NCBI RefSeq assembly: GCF_001653195.1
Contig: NZ_JXBB01000066.1
Span: 24,601-88,600, forward strand
DNA length: 64,000 nt
Source of the DNA: Hydrogenibacillus schlegelii
GTDB lineage: Bacteria > Bacillota > Bacilli > Thermicanales > DSM-22653
Direction: 5' to 3'
The notes under the pieces were generated by a model, which was not told the origin of the DNA, searched no databases, and worked only from the letters and a program-made list of their open reading frames with translations. A program made the translations under genes and the position numbers. Positions 54,595 through 63,683 of the stretch are shown piece after piece (within the stretch, counting starts at the first letter, position 1; each line of letters starts with the position of its first letter).

Positions 54595-55053
54595 TCACCA
54601 GCGGGGATTGGAAAAGGCGTGCACGAGGCTCGCTCCGATCATCAGCGAGGCCAGGACGAACAAAGACAGCGTCACCACCCGCGTGTTCACATCCGGATAG
54701 CCGAGCCCGACGAACGCCGCCCACAGGAGCGCGCCGCCGATGAGGCCCGGCCAGAACGCCCGAACCCGTGCCAGCGTAAACGCATAGAGGAGCGCGTAGG
54801 CGGACAAAAGCCCGTACACCGCCGCCAGTCCGCCGATCGTCCGCGCCCAGGACGGCGTTCCGGCCGGCGCGAGATGCCGGATGAGATCCGACGGAACGAG
54901 CTCGGTCCATCCGAGGGCGCCGGCGAGGTAAGCCAGCCCGCCGAAGAGGACCGTCGCCGCGAGCGCCACGCCGAATGCCGCCCGAATCCGCTCCCCTTCT
55001 CCCGGTTCCCGTCCCTTGCGACGGGCCCGTCGCCGCCTGGTCACATCGCTCAC
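54595..55053 (-). CDS. YqhR-family membrane protein
   Basis: A 152-aa protein with a basic N-terminus and four hydrophobic segments. Position upstream of aroQ and the ending LVHAFSNPRW agree with the Bacillus YqhR family (DUF, unknown function). A possible -10 (TAGAAT) lies between it and aroQ, but no matching -35 was found. Confidence 0.7.
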   Translation of the reverse strand: MSDVTRRRRARRKGREPGEGERIRAAFGVALAATVLFGGLAYLAGALGWTELVPSDLIRHLAPAGTPSWARTIGGLAAVYGLLSAYALLYAFTLARVRAFWPGLIGGALLWAAFVGLGYPDVNTRVVTLSLFVLASLMIGASLVHAFSNPRW

Positions 55054-55365
55054 CTCCCCGCCTGACCGTCCGGCCTGCCTGCGCCCCTCGCCCCGGACGC
55101 CGCCGGTCGCCGGGACACCGGCCGCGCCGGAAGCGGCCGCCGCCTAGAACCGGCTTCCGCTCCCGCGGGCAACGCCCGGCCGACGGCGCTCCTTCCGCTT
55201 TCCGGCCACCGATGCTCATTCGCGTGCCGGCCGCCGATGCCCGAACCGCTTCCGGACCGGGCCGGCACCGTCGATTCGGTGCGGTCTATAGTCTTCCCGA
55301 CGGCGCCGAACGTTCAATCCGCCTGGCCGGTCTTCGGACCAAGCCTTGATGCGCCGGGGAACCAT
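55054..55365. other. Intergenic stretch without recognised feature
   Basis: This GC-rich stretch of 312 bp separates yqhR from the cytochrome terminator and must hold the promoter for the yqhR-aroQ-pepQ-efp genes. TTGAAC and TATAGA occur on the minus strand but are 21 bp apart, too far for a convincing promoter. No reading frame or RNA was recognised. Confidence 0.5.
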
Positions 55366-55396
55366 AAAAAAGCGCGCCGGAAGGCGCGCTTTTTTC
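55366..55396 (-). terminator. Symmetrical terminator after the cytochrome gene
   Basis: A perfect inverted repeat, AAAAAAGCGCGCC and GGCGCGCTTTTTT, with a 4-nt loop. It works on either strand; the gene it serves is the minus-strand cytochrome. Confidence 0.93.
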
Positions 55397-55406
55397 GATC
55401 CGACGA

Positions 55407-55757
55407 TCACTTTTTCTCCGCCAGCCAGGCGGCCACCGCTTTGGCGTCGTCGCCCTTGAGGAGCCCGCCCGGCATCGTCCCCTTGCCGTTTTCGATGATC
55501 GACAAAATCTCATCCTCGCTCAGCCGAGCGCCGACTTGCCGGAGGTCCGGCCCGAGGCCGCCGCTCAAATCCTGCCCGTGGCAGCTGGCGCACGTCGACT
55601 TAAAGAGCGACTCCGCCTGCGCCGTCGCGCCGCCCGTCGCCGTGCCGGTCCCCGTCTGACCGCCCTCCGTCTGACCGCCCCCCGACTGACCGCCGCCGCA
55701 GCCGGCCGCCGCCAGAATGAGGGCGCTTCCGGCAAGCACGAGAAGACGTTTCCGCAT
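55407..55757 (-). CDS. Lipoprotein c-type cytochrome (CccB-like)
   Basis: A 116-aa electron carrier. The signal peptide ends in the lipobox LAAAGC, so the protein is lipid-anchored outside the membrane. A Gly/Thr-rich tether (about 20-45) precedes the haem domain: CASCHGQ binds haem covalently, and the distal Met is in GTMPGGL. Resembles cytochrome c-551 of Bacillus. It is a single-gene unit, with GAGAGGAGG in front and a terminator behind. Confidence 0.93.
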   Translation of the reverse strand: MRKRLLVLAGSALILAAAGCGGGQSGGGQTEGGQTGTGTATGGATAQAESLFKSTCASCHGQDLSGGLGPDLRQVGARLSEDEILSIIENGKGTMPGGLLKGDDAKAVAAWLAEKK

Positions 55758-55888
55758 CGACATCCTCCTCTCTTTTCATGCCCTAAGGGCTCGCATCTCC
55801 TTGATTTTAACAAAACGGCGGTCAACGCATCCGGCCATCGGGAAGAAAAAAATGGCGGTTTTGTGACCCGAAGCCCATCGCTCAAAGA

Positions 55889-56620
55889 TCACACCCCATA
55901 CCGAGCTCCGGTATGCGCGAGGTGCACCGGACCCGAAAATACCGCCGCCGCCGCCTCGACGAGGGCGTGGTGCATCCCGTAGTGCGGAAGATGCGTCAGC
56001 ACCAGCCGCCGGGCTTCCGCCTCCGCCGCGAGCCGCCCCGCCTCCTCGGCGTTCATGTGCCCCGCCGGCGTTCCGTCTTCCCCGGCGTACACGCTCGATT
56101 CCGCGATGAGGAGGTCCGCCCCCCGACAAAAGGCGACAAGCTCTGGGAAAAACCGCGTATCCGACGTATAGACGATCGCCTTTCCGTCCGCCTCGACCCG
56201 AACCGCCAGCGTCTCCACCGGGTGAACCGTCCGAAGGAACGAAAACCGCCCGCCGCCGATCTCCAGCCGATCCCCTTCCCGGATCGGGATGAGCGTCGTC
56301 CCCTCGATCCCCTCAACCGCCCGCACCATCGCCTCCGGCGACGGCGGCGCGTAGATCGGAAGCTCCTTCTTCCCGCCGGCCTTCCGGTCGAGCAGCATCG
56401 CATACTGCAGCACGCCGAGATCCGCGACGTGATCGTGATGAAAATGCGTCACGATCACCGCGTCCAGTTCTTTCGGCATGCGGTACTTCATCAGTTTCCC
56501 CAGAACGCCGCTTCCGACATCGAGGAGCACGCTCGTCCGGCCGATTTCCAGCAAATAGCCGGCCGTCGCCCCCTCCGCCTCCGGATACGCGCCCCAGAAA
56601 CCGAGCACGGTGACCAGCAC
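55889..56620 (-). CDS. Metallo-beta-lactamase-fold hydrolase, YhfI/RNase Z-like
   Basis: A 243-aa protein with the binuclear zinc motif VTHFHHDHVADL, plus further ligands in VHPVET, the Asp of YTSDTRFF and His in LTHLPHYG. The N-terminus LVTVLGFWGAYPEAEGATAG matches B. subtilis YhfI. Substrate unknown. GTG 56620 is the chosen start; its Shine-Dalgarno sequence is weak. Confidence 0.85.
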   Translation of the reverse strand: MLVTVLGFWGAYPEAEGATAGYLLEIGRTSVLLDVGSGVLGKLMKYRMPKELDAVIVTHFHHDHVADLGVLQYAMLLDRKAGGKKELPIYAPPSPEAMVRAVEGIEGTTLIPIREGDRLEIGGGRFSFLRTVHPVETLAVRVEADGKAIVYTSDTRFFPELVAFCRGADLLIAESSVYAGEDGTPAGHMNAEEAGRLAAEAEARRLVLTHLPHYGMHHALVEAAAAVFSGPVHLAHTGARYGV

Positions 56621-56827
56621 GAACCATCGCCTCGCTTTGAACTCGACGCGTGATTGGTTGCTTGACGGCCCTCCGCCCCTCGGGCACCGCCTGCCGAAAA
56701 CCGCCCTTCGGACGCCGCCCGCATGCTCCAAACGCTTAGACCGCCGGCGACCGAAGCCCGTCCTCATCCGGCATCCCCAGGACCGCGCCCAAACCGCCGG
56801 CCGCCGCGGCCCGCCCGAATCGGCGCC

Positions 56828-57427
56828 TCAGGCGTTCGCCCGCTCACCCGCCCCGACGCCGCCCCTCTGATCGGCCCCGGCCTGGGCGCCGGCGCTTCCG
56901 GACGCCGCGCCGATCCCGTCGTCCGCCTCCGGCCGACCGGCTCCCGGCCCGTCGTCGACGTCGGTTTCCGCCCCGGCGCCGCCTTCCGCCCCCCCCTCTC
57001 CCCGCTCCTCTTCATTCCTTGCCCGAAATTCCCGGAACGCCGCCAGCCGCTTCGGATCTTCCTTCAGAAACTGGACGAGGTCGCTCAGCGCCGACAGCGT
57101 CTCCGGACCGACGTGATGCTCCATCCCTTCCACGTCGGCGACGACGTCCCCCTCGGGCACACCGATCAGGCGCAAAAACTCCTCCAAAATCGCGTGCCGG
57201 TCGACGAGCCGCTTGCCGAGCTTCTTCCCCTTCGGCGTAAGGACAAAACCGCGGTACTTTTCGTATTTCAAGTATTCACTTTTATCAAGTTTCTGGATCA
57301 TCTTCGTTACCGAGGACGGATGTACTTCCAGCGCCTCCGCAATGTCGGCCACCCGGGCATATCCTTTTTCTTTGATCAGCGTAAAAATCTGCTCCAGGTA
57401 GTCTTCCATGCTCGGCGTCCGCGTCAC
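56828..57427 (-). CDS. mntR: Manganese transport regulator MntR with long acidic tail
   Basis: A DtxR-family repressor of Mn uptake. [20 protein letters not shown] and [20 protein letters not shown] (recognition helix) are almost those of B. subtilis; metal ligands follow in the helices with [12 protein letters not shown] 57427 gives [11 protein letters not shown], aligned with the B. subtilis start. The B. subtilis protein ends at residue 142; here about 55 extra Gly/Ala/Asp/Glu-rich residues are added, with no predicted fold. Confidence 0.95.
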   Translation of the reverse strand: MTRTPSMEDYLEQIFTLIKEKGYARVADIAEALEVHPSSVTKMIQKLDKSEYLKYEKYRGFVLTPKGKKLGKRLVDRHAILEEFLRLIGVPEGDVVADVEGMEHHVGPETLSALSDLVQFLKEDPKRLAAFREFRARNEEERGEGGAEGGAGAETDVDDGPGAGRPEADDGIGAASGSAGAQAGADQRGGVGAGERANA

Positions 57428-57515
57428 CGCCCATCCCCCCCCATCATTGTCTCCATCATAGCGGCAAACCGACGGCGACGCAAGGGACGGGCGGATGAAA
57501 AAGCGCGAAAAGGCA

Positions 57516-57543
57516 TAAAAAAGCCGCCGCCTGCGCGACGGCC
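57516..57543 (-). terminator. Terminator after the 89-aa gene
   Basis: Minus strand: GCCGTCG/CGGCGGC stem (one wobble) with a 6-nt loop, then TTTTTTA. It ends transcription before mntR. Confidence 0.85.
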
Positions 57544-57554
57544 GACGGCGTCTT

Positions 57555-57824
57555 TTACCCCTTCGGCGACTCGTCGTTGTCCGCTTCCCCGTACGTCTCG
57601 TCCGCCGGCGGAAGATGCCGCGGGATGCTTTCGTGGAGCTCCCGGTTCTCATATTGAAAGGCCGAAAGGCGCGTATCGTCCGGGTGCCACTCCCGCCCGA
57701 CCTCCATCTCCCGCGGCGCCCCGTACGGCCCCTCCGGGAACTCCTCCGGGATGAGCTCGTGCCGCCACGACTCGACCGCCTTCACATCCCGGCGCCGCCG
57801 GCGGAAAAAATCGAAGCGGCCCAC
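57555..57824 (-). CDS. Conserved small cytosolic protein, unknown
   Basis: An 89-aa acidic soluble protein starting at GTG 57824 after GAGAGGGGG. It contains [16 protein letters not shown] and [20 protein letters not shown], which resemble an uncharacterised small protein family of Bacillales that I cannot name with confidence. It follows the exporter and has its own terminator. Confidence 0.65.
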   Translation of the reverse strand: MGRFDFFRRRRRDVKAVESWRHELIPEEFPEGPYGAPREMEVGREWHPDDTRLSAFQYENRELHESIPRHLPPADETYGEADNDESPKG

Positions 57825-57935
57825 CGAATCCCCCTCTCCGGCGAGGATGCCCGGCCAAGATGTCGCTCGGCCTGTTCCAAGCATCTCCCACCGGCCGAAA
57901 ACCATGCCCCCTTTTTCACTGGACGGCCGGAAAAC

Positions 57936-57965
57936 GAAAAACGGGCCCCATCAGACCCGTCTTTC
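57936..57965 (-). terminator. Terminator after the exporter gene
   Basis: Minus strand: ACGGG and CCCGT arms, 9- to 11-nt loop, then TTTTTCGTTTT. The exporter stop codon lies in the hairpin. Confidence 0.65.
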
Positions 57966-59471
57966 TCCCGGCAGCCGTTCTCCGGGCAAAAGCCAGACGA
58001 GCGCCCCGTTCACAAACGTCAGCGCCCAAAGCCCGACGAACACCGACCGCATTCCCGCCTCAAGCGCCGAGGCAAGAAGCGCCGGGTCGACCCCCGTCAC
58101 ACCGCTCAGCCCTCCGCCCAGAAAAAGCGTCCCGAGGGCCCGCATCGCCCGCTCCGCCTCATCCGGCGAAAGCCCTCCGGCGACAAGCGCCCGCTCCACG
58201 CCCCGGTTGAGAAGCGCCCCGAACACCGCCGCCCCCACCGTCCCGCCGAACAGCCGCATGAACAAATTCGTCGATGTCGCCGCCCCTCGAAGCGCCCACG
58301 GCACGCGGCTCTGGATCGCCACGATGTACGCCGTATTCGTAAATCCCATCCCGAGGCCGATCCAAAACGACGCCGCCCCGGCGTACAGCGCCCCGTACGC
58401 CGGCCGCATCAAGGCAAACATCGTCCCGCCGACGAAAAGAAACACCGCCCCGGCGATCGCCGCCGCCCGCGGTCCGATTCGTCCGTACAGCCGGCCGAGG
58501 ACGAACGACCCGAGCGGCCAGCCGATCGACATCGCCGTCAACGCCATGCCGGCCACCTCCGGCGGCCGCCCGAGCACCCCCTGCACGTAGCTCGGCAAAA
58601 ACGTCGACAGCGCGATAAGCGCCGCCCCCGTGATGAACGTCGCTCCGTTCGCCACCGCGATCAGCCGCTCCCGGAAAAGCGCCGGCGGCATCACCGGCTC
58701 GCGAGCCCGGCGTTCCGCCCACACAAAGAAGGCGGACGCCCCGAGGCCGAGCGCGAGAAGAGCCGCCGTCTCCCAGCTTTGCCACGGCCAGAGCGAGCCG
58801 GAAAACAAAAGTCCGCCCATCCAGCCGACGAGGGCGAGAAAAAGCGCCGCCGCCCCGGCCCAATCGATCGCCGGCCGCTCCGTCCGCGCCGGCTCCTCCA
58901 GAAACAGAAGCACGAGCGCCACCGACACCGCGCCCACCGGCACGTTGATCCAGAAGATCCACGACCAGTGCCAGAACTTGACGATCAGCGCCCCGATCAT
59001 CGGACCCGTCAGGGCCGACAGCGCCCAGACGCTCGACAGCCACCCCTGCACCCGGGCCCGCTCCGTCCCCGGGTAAACGTCTCCGATCATCGTCTGGGCG
59101 ATCGGCATCACGCTCCCCGCCCCCAGGCCCTGCAAAAAACGGAAAGCGATCAGCCAGCCCATCGACGGGGCCAGCCCGCTCAAAATCGATCCGAGCAAAA
59201 AAAGCGCCACCCCGCCCGCATACGCCGGCCGACGCCCGAACAAATCCGCCACTTTCCCGAAGATCGGCGTCGTCACCGCCTGCGCCAGCATAAAGCCGGA
59301 AAACACCCACCCGATCCAGCGAAAACCGCCGAGGTCGCCGACGATCGTCGGCATCGCCGTCGCGACGATCGTCGACTCGACCGCCGCCATGAACATCCCG
59401 AGCATCGCCGCCGCAAGCACGTACGGCCGAGAAGCCCGAATCCGTTCGTCCAGCGTCGCCGGTTCCGCCAC
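57951..59471 (-). CDS. MFS drug exporter, DHA2 (EmrB/QacA) family
   Basis: A 506-aa, 14-helix proton antiporter. Motif D1-like AAVESTIVATAMPTIVGDLGG at helix 1, motif A GKVADLFGRRPAY, and motif C region LSALTGPMIGALI are present. GTG 59471 follows GAGGGGGGGG. No regulator gene is adjacent. Substrate cannot be predicted. Confidence 0.92.
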   Translation of the reverse strand: MAEPATLDERIRASRPYVLAAAMLGMFMAAVESTIVATAMPTIVGDLGGFRWIGWVFSGFMLAQAVTTPIFGKVADLFGRRPAYAGGVALFLLGSILSGLAPSMGWLIAFRFLQGLGAGSVMPIAQTMIGDVYPGTERARVQGWLSSVWALSALTGPMIGALIVKFWHWSWIFWINVPVGAVSVALVLLFLEEPARTERPAIDWAGAAALFLALVGWMGGLLFSGSLWPWQSWETAALLALGLGASAFFVWAERRAREPVMPPALFRERLIAVANGATFITGAALIALSTFLPSYVQGVLGRPPEVAGMALTAMSIGWPLGSFVLGRLYGRIGPRAAAIAGAVFLFVGGTMFALMRPAYGALYAGAASFWIGLGMGFTNTAYIVAIQSRVPWALRGAATSTNLFMRLFGGTVGAAVFGALLNRGVERALVAGGLSPDEAERAMRALGTLFLGGGLSGVTGVDPALLASALEAGMRSVFVGLWALTFVNGALVWLLPGERLPGERRV

Positions 59472-59699
59472 GATTTCCCCCCCCTCTCGGACTTCATGAA
59501 ACCTTGATCCGTCCCGCTGGCAAAGCCTTCGCTTGCCGCTCGACCGGCCGGATCTCCGGTGCGCCGATTCCTGCCGACCTCCCGCCAGGCCCGCGCCGCA
59601 TCGAACCGCCGCCTTGCCCGGGCGAAAGGTCATGTGAGCAAATCATCCGATCGGACGGATCGGCGAGGATTTCCCGGTTCTTACCACCGCCATGCGCGT

Positions 59700-59728
59700 A
59701 TTCTATCATGCGACTCAAGAATGCACAA
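59700..59728 (-). promoter_or_regulatory. Probable sigma-A promoter of the exporter
   Basis: Minus strand: TTGTGC (59728-59723), 17-bp spacer, TAGAAT (59705-59700). The leader to the GTG start would be about 225 nt. Just upstream, ATGAA-TAT-TTCAT forms a small inverted repeat that could be an operator. Nothing else was recognised in the gap 59472-59801. Confidence 0.5.
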
Positions 59729-59801
59729 CCGGCTTCATTCCCGTGAATTATGAATATTTCATCGTTTATTGCTGTAAATTACTGACGCAGTCATTTCGAT
59801 C

Positions 59802-60071
59802 TCATCCATGGGTGGCCACATCCTTTTCTAGTTCAAAAAACGCCTTGTTGATCGCCTCGCGGAGCACCTCCAATTCACCGGTTTCCCATTTTTCGGCTTT
59901 TATTTCCGGCTCCGGTATGGCTTCAAACCAGCGTCGAAAAAGCATCCCCATGAACTCCTTGGCGAAATGTTCCGTCACGATGCAATCAATGGAATCCGAA
60001 ACAGAGAGAATCTTTTTCCCATCCCTAAAAAGCCCGTAAACATACCCTCGATCTCCAGACATCGTCATCAC
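59802..60071 (-). CDS. Hypothetical 89-aa protein
   Basis: A soluble protein (RGYVYGLFRDGKKILSVSDS; helical second half KWETGELEVLREAINKAFFE). No family recognised. Codon use is less GC-rich than in the core genes, fitting the accessory end of the window. GGAGCG stands just before the start. Confidence 0.6.
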   Translation of the reverse strand: MMTMSGDRGYVYGLFRDGKKILSVSDSIDCIVTEHFAKEFMGMLFRRWFEAIPEPEIKAEKWETGELEVLREAINKAFFELEKDVATHG

Positions 60072-60163
60072 GCTCCATTGAGCAAAGTGAAGGAATCCGA
60101 AAACGCCCTGAACGGAATGATCGGTACCTGATCACCGGAATCGAGGCGCCAAATACATAGAAG

Positions 60164-60204
60164 GCCGGCGCCGATTCGGCCCCGCGTTCCGAACCGGCGC
60201 TGGC
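60164..60204. repeat. Long imperfect inverted repeat
   Basis: Arms GCCGGCGCCGATTCGG (60164-60179) and CCGAACCGGCGCTGGC (60189-60204) pair at 14 of 16 positions around a 9-nt loop. No T-run follows in either direction, so it may be a weak terminator, a REP-like element or an operator between two small minus-strand genes. Confidence 0.65.
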
Positions 60205-60257
60205 GTCTTGAGCGAAAATCGATCAACGAATTTTCTACGTCTTTTTTGTGTCGCGAA

Positions 60258-60683
60258 TTAGCGAGGCTCGCCCTTTATGAGCGCATCGACGTCTGCAGGT
60301 TCGGCGTCATGGACAAGACCTTTCGCCCGCAGGGCCGCTTCCGTCCACTCCGGAAGCCGAACGATCTCCCCGCCCGTCGCGTCGTAGACGATCTCCTTCT
60401 GCCGGTTCCCCTTCTTGTCATAATAGATTTCTTTCCATTTCGCTTCCTTTTGACCATAGATGTCGGCGTAATAGACCACCTTGTATCCGCCGGATAACGG
60501 CACCACCTCCGTGCGTTGAACCGGGACCGCCGCATCTTCCGCGTCCTTCAGGTCCGGGGAGAGAGCGATATTGTCCTCCTGGTGAAGCCCTTTTGTCGCG
60601 GCATAACCGGCCACGCCCGGAAGGGCCAGCGCCAGCGCGACCAAGCCGCCGATCATCGCCGTCCGACGCTTCCGCTTCATCAT
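60258..60683 (-). CDS. Hypothetical secreted protein
   Basis: A 141-aa protein with a clear signal peptide: basic MMKRKRRT, hydrophobic core to about residue 26, likely cut after GYA. The mature part is rich in Tyr, Lys and charged residues (YYADIYGQKEAKWKEIYYDK). AAAGGAGG precedes the ATG. No family recognised. Confidence 0.75.
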   Translation of the reverse strand: MMKRKRRTAMIGGLVALALALPGVAGYAATKGLHQEDNIALSPDLKDAEDAAVPVQRTEVVPLSGGYKVVYYADIYGQKEAKWKEIYYDKKGNRQKEIVYDATGGEIVRLPEWTEAALRAKGLVHDAEPADVDALIKGEPR

Positions 60684-61165
60684 ACCGATCGATCCTCCTT
60701 TATTTCAATAAAGCAACGAGCCCCTTCGATCATTATGATACCACATCTCTCCTGTTTTGTCTGTCGTCCATCCGGATGACGGCCGTGTCAAGGTTCGGTA
60801 GGCAGGGATCTCACCGCAAGGGAAATCCGCGCTCAATCTCATGGGAAGACCGGTCTCGTAAGCTCGCGCAAAACGAACTATCCCCCGGTTTCCCAACGAA
60901 AGGACCTTCCAGCGCCGGAAGCTGCCCCCGCAGCCACTTCCGGCCGCGTGAACCAGCCCCGGCCGGACATCCGGATTTCGCCAATGGGGTTTTGCTTCTT
61001 TCGCCTCGGACCGGCCCCCTTGCGCCTCTGACCGAACCGCAGACGGGGAGTTTCGTGTGCCTCAAACCGGCATACGAAAGGATCACAAGGGGAGCGGCCG
61101 CGTTTTTGACGGTTCTATTCGTTCGGACGTCAGACCTCGTCGGGCGAAGATGGTCGATCCAGTGG
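60684..61165. other. Stretch without intact gene, between the secreted protein and the Lon-like fragment
   Basis: No convincing reading frame, RNA or promoter was found in this 482-bp part beyond the Shine-Dalgarno region of the secreted protein. Composition is intermediate, and the flanks to the right are remnants of genes and insertion sequences, so this is probably decayed sequence. Confidence 0.5.
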
Positions 61166-61415
61166 ACTTAATTCACCATCCTTTTAGAGGGCACCCTGGG
61201 CCAGCCCCGGGCTTTGGAAGCCCTCCAGTTCGGTCTGGAGGTGAAAAACCCCGGCTCCTACATCTTCGCTGTGGGCCAACCGGGGTCGGGTCGAGACAAC
61301 ACCGTTCTTCGGCTGGTGGAAGCCATGGCCAAGAACCTGCCCACCCCTCCCGATAGGGTCTGCGTCCATAGCTTCGAAGATCCCCAGGCTCCCATCACCC
61401 TTTCCCTTGGGTGCA
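61166..61415 (+). pseudogene. Fragment of a Lon-like ATP-dependent protease (AAA_32 type)
   Basis: Plus-strand translation after an in-frame TAA gives LLEGTLGQPRALEALQFGLE, then VKNPGSYIFAVGQPGSGR (a Walker A-like loop), PPDRVCVHSFEDPQAP. This is the N-terminal ATPase start of LonB/YcbZ-like proteases. Both the beginning and the remaining several hundred residues, including the catalytic Ser-Lys domain, are absent; similarity stops near 61415. Confidence 0.75.
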
Positions 61416-61419
61416 GACC

Positions 61420-61700
61420 TAACAGATCCGGATCCGTTCGGCCAATAGCGCATCGAGGGCTTCGACGCGCTTTGCTTCAAGAGACGCTTTTGATGCCCTC
61501 TTTGAAACGCGAGAAGAAGGATTCGACGATGCGATTTTCCTTCGGACCCCGAAGGCGGAACGATGGTCGCTGCCCTTCTTCGAACAGAAGATGACCGACC
61601 CACGCGTGACTCAAGAAGGCGCCGCCCGGATCGGGATGGAGGGTGGCTTTCGGGCGCTCTCACTTGGTGGTGAGCCCCTCAAAGGCGTCCGGTGCCCGTT
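61420..61700 (-). pseudogene. IS3-like transposase (DDE integrase core) fragment
   Basis: Minus-strand translation gives LHPDPGGAFLSHAWVGHLL, then FEEGQRPSF, GPKENRIVESFFSRFKEG and, after a frameshift, LEAKRVEALDALLAERIR. This parallels the HSDxGxQYxS...ESFFxxLK end of IS3-family OrfB, containing the second Asp and the catalytic Glu. No start, no intact frame and no ends visible. Confidence 0.72.
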
Positions 61701-61924
61701 CGGACTCTCTTCGTTTCTTCTCGGCTTCCCGGCGCTTTTTCTGGTCATCCCCCGTCGCTCGGGGAATGCGAAGCGCCTTAAGGAGCATCGGCATAAGGAG
61801 CATCGGCAGGGGTGCCCGTCGCCCGGTCAGCGGACGGATGCGCTCCTGAAGCGGAAGTTGATCTCGCTCCCCGCCCGAGGAAGTTTGTGAGGAGCAAGAG
61901 GCGCATGACCCGTCTCGGATAGCC

Positions 61925-63160
61925 TCATCGTACCGCTATGCGTTCCTTTAATAGATGTTCTACACTTGCCAATCGTTCGGTGAGTTTCGAAAGTTGCTCC
62001 GCCGCTTTGACCTGCTGTTCCGTCGAAGCGTTGATCTCTTCCATACCGCTGGATATATCTTGAGCGGCTCCGGCCACTTCGCTGATCGTACGGTTCATCT
62101 CTTCCAGAACCTGCGATTGTTGCTCGGTGGCCTGAGCGGATTGTCGGGCGTTTTCCTCGATCGTTCGGCTCCGTCGGACGATTTCCTCCAAAACGTCGCG
62201 AGACTGCTTAGAGAATGCGCGACTTTCTACCACCGCCTCAACCAATCGCTCAATCAGGGCGACCGCTTTTTGCGTCTGCTCCCGGTTGTGGTTCAAAAGG
62301 GTGATGATCACTTTGGACGACTCAGCGCTTTCTTCCGCCAGCTTGCGAATTTCGCCCGCCACGACGGCGAATCCGCGACCGTGTTCTCCCGCTCGAGCCG
62401 CTTCGATGGCCGCGTTCAACGCTAAAAGGTTCGTCTGGCTGACGATGTGCGTAATGGTTTCTGCGAGCTGCATGATCTTTTCGGATCGTTCGTCTGCTTC
62501 CGTCATCGCGCGTTTCATCTCGTCGGCGTACTGGTGCACAAGCTTGAGCTGCTGATCGACGGTGGCGACCGCCTTTGCGCCATCTTGCGCATATTGCACC
62601 GACTGGCTTGCATATTCGCTGGCCTGCGTGGCCTGACGAAAGATTGTTTCCGCGGTCGTGGAAATTTCCTGTATTCCTGCCTGCATTTCCTCCGCAGACG
62701 CGGCCAGTTCTTCCGTTGCTGCGGCGATCTGCTCTACGGCCGATAACAATTCGCGTGTGGTGGCTTCCGAAGATTCCGCGGTCTCTTTCAGAGTTGTGGC
62801 GACGATTTGAAGATCTTCGGCGCTTTGCGAGACTTCTTGCAGCAACTTCTGTGTTCGGTGATGGTGGGTCAAGAAAGAATCCCACACAACGGCAAGTTCC
62901 CGAAGCCTGTATCGGATTGGCGTTTGAACTCCCTCCGCTTTATGTCCGAGCTGACCGTTTTCGATGCGATGCATCGCCTGTTCTAAAGGATGAAGAAGAA
63001 AAGTTAGCACGCCCAGAACCCCTAACGCAGACAAAAAGAGCGCAAGGTAAAGCGCGATGATGCCGACATGAGGAAGAAAAGAAAAGATAAGGGAAAGTAA
63101 AAGAATAAGCAACCAGGCGAAAACGACCGGTTTGCTTGGAATGGCGTTTCGAGCGTTCAT
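61925..63160 (-). CDS. Methyl-accepting chemotaxis protein without a large sensor domain
   Basis: A 411-aa chemoreceptor. Two N-terminal membrane helices (residues about 10-30 and 35-58) are joined by only a few residues, so no periplasmic-type ligand domain exists. A HAMP-like linker and a long coiled coil lead to the signalling tip [20 protein letters not shown] then [20 protein letters not shown], which binds CheA and CheW. ATG 63160 follows GGGAGGGAC. Base composition is markedly lower in G+C than the conserved genes, and IS remnants flank it on both sides, suggesting acquisition. A sigma-D-type -10 lies upstream. Confidence 0.92.
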   Translation of the reverse strand: MNARNAIPSKPVVFAWLLILLLSLIFSFLPHVGIIALYLALFLSALGVLGVLTFLLHPLEQAMHRIENGQLGHKAEGVQTPIRYRLRELAVVWDSFLTHHHRTQKLLQEVSQSAEDLQIVATTLKETAESSEATTRELLSAVEQIAAATEELAASAEEMQAGIQEISTTAETIFRQATQASEYASQSVQYAQDGAKAVATVDQQLKLVHQYADEMKRAMTEADERSEKIMQLAETITHIVSQTNLLALNAAIEAARAGEHGRGFAVVAGEIRKLAEESAESSKVIITLLNHNREQTQKAVALIERLVEAVVESRAFSKQSRDVLEEIVRRSRTIEENARQSAQATEQQSQVLEEMNRTISEVAGAAQDISSGMEEINASTEQQVKAAEQLSKLTERLASVEHLLKERIAVR

Positions 63161-63207
63161 GATGAACCGTCCCTCCCTAGACGTCCGGTATAAGTGCTCA
63201 TCAGCAA

Positions 63208-63215
63208 TTATCGGC
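63208..63215 (-). promoter_or_regulatory. Sigma-D -10 element of the chemoreceptor gene
   Basis: GCCGATAA on the minus strand, 48 bp upstream of the ATG, is a 7-of-8 match to the flagellar sigma-D -10. No TAAA stands at the right distance for a -35, so the promoter is only half supported. Confidence 0.5.
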
Positions 63216-63251
63216 ATGAGGAGAAAAGGAGGGTATGGTCTTTGATTCCTA

Positions 63252-63272
63252 TTTTTTTTTTTTTTTTTTTTT
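63252..63272. repeat. Homopolymer tract T21
   Basis: Twenty-one consecutive T on the plus strand (A21 upstream of the chemoreceptor gene in its reading direction), about 40 bp upstream of the sigma-D -10. Confidence 0.95.
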
Positions 63273-63683
63273 GTAAATTCTAACCTTTATTTTATCCGCT
63301 TGATGGTGTAAAAGCCTTTTTAGCGTTACAGAACCCTCCGGTGAAAGCCTTGGAAATCATCCCGGGATGGAGCGTGTAGGTTTAGGAAGGCAGGCAGAAG
63401 TCCACGCTGTACAAAGCGAATGGAGATCTCACCGATAAAATACCGGCCTTCTCTCAGATAGAGGAACAGATGGCCCACGCGCCCGCCGGCTGACCCGAAA
63501 AAAAGATGACGCTTCTTTGGGCAGCGGGGCCGGCTGAAAGAGCGGATGTTTCGCCAGGGCGGAAGAGTCTAACCGTCGGGCGTGGGAATAGGAAGGTAAA
63601 ATCCACTGCATCGGCACGCCTTCCGGATCAAGTCCAGTATCATGTGTAAATTGCCCTCTTCGGCGAATGAAAGGACAGGTCAC

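Larger units (their letters stand above)
63161..63683. other. Leader of the chemoreceptor gene and unassigned sequence
   Basis: Holds the sigma-D -10 and the T21 tract. The rest (about 63300-63683) has a minus-strand frame of 84 codons with no recognisable family and no good start, most likely debris next to the transposase. Confidence 0.5.

Noticed and set aside
61775..61812. Tandem 15-bp repeat TAAGGAGCATCGGCA.
   Set aside because: Only two copies inside decayed sequence; no function suggested.
63429..63683. Minus-strand frame of 84 codons upstream of the chemoreceptor gene.
   Set aside because: No ribosome binding site, no family resemblance, and it abuts transposase sequence; treated as debris.
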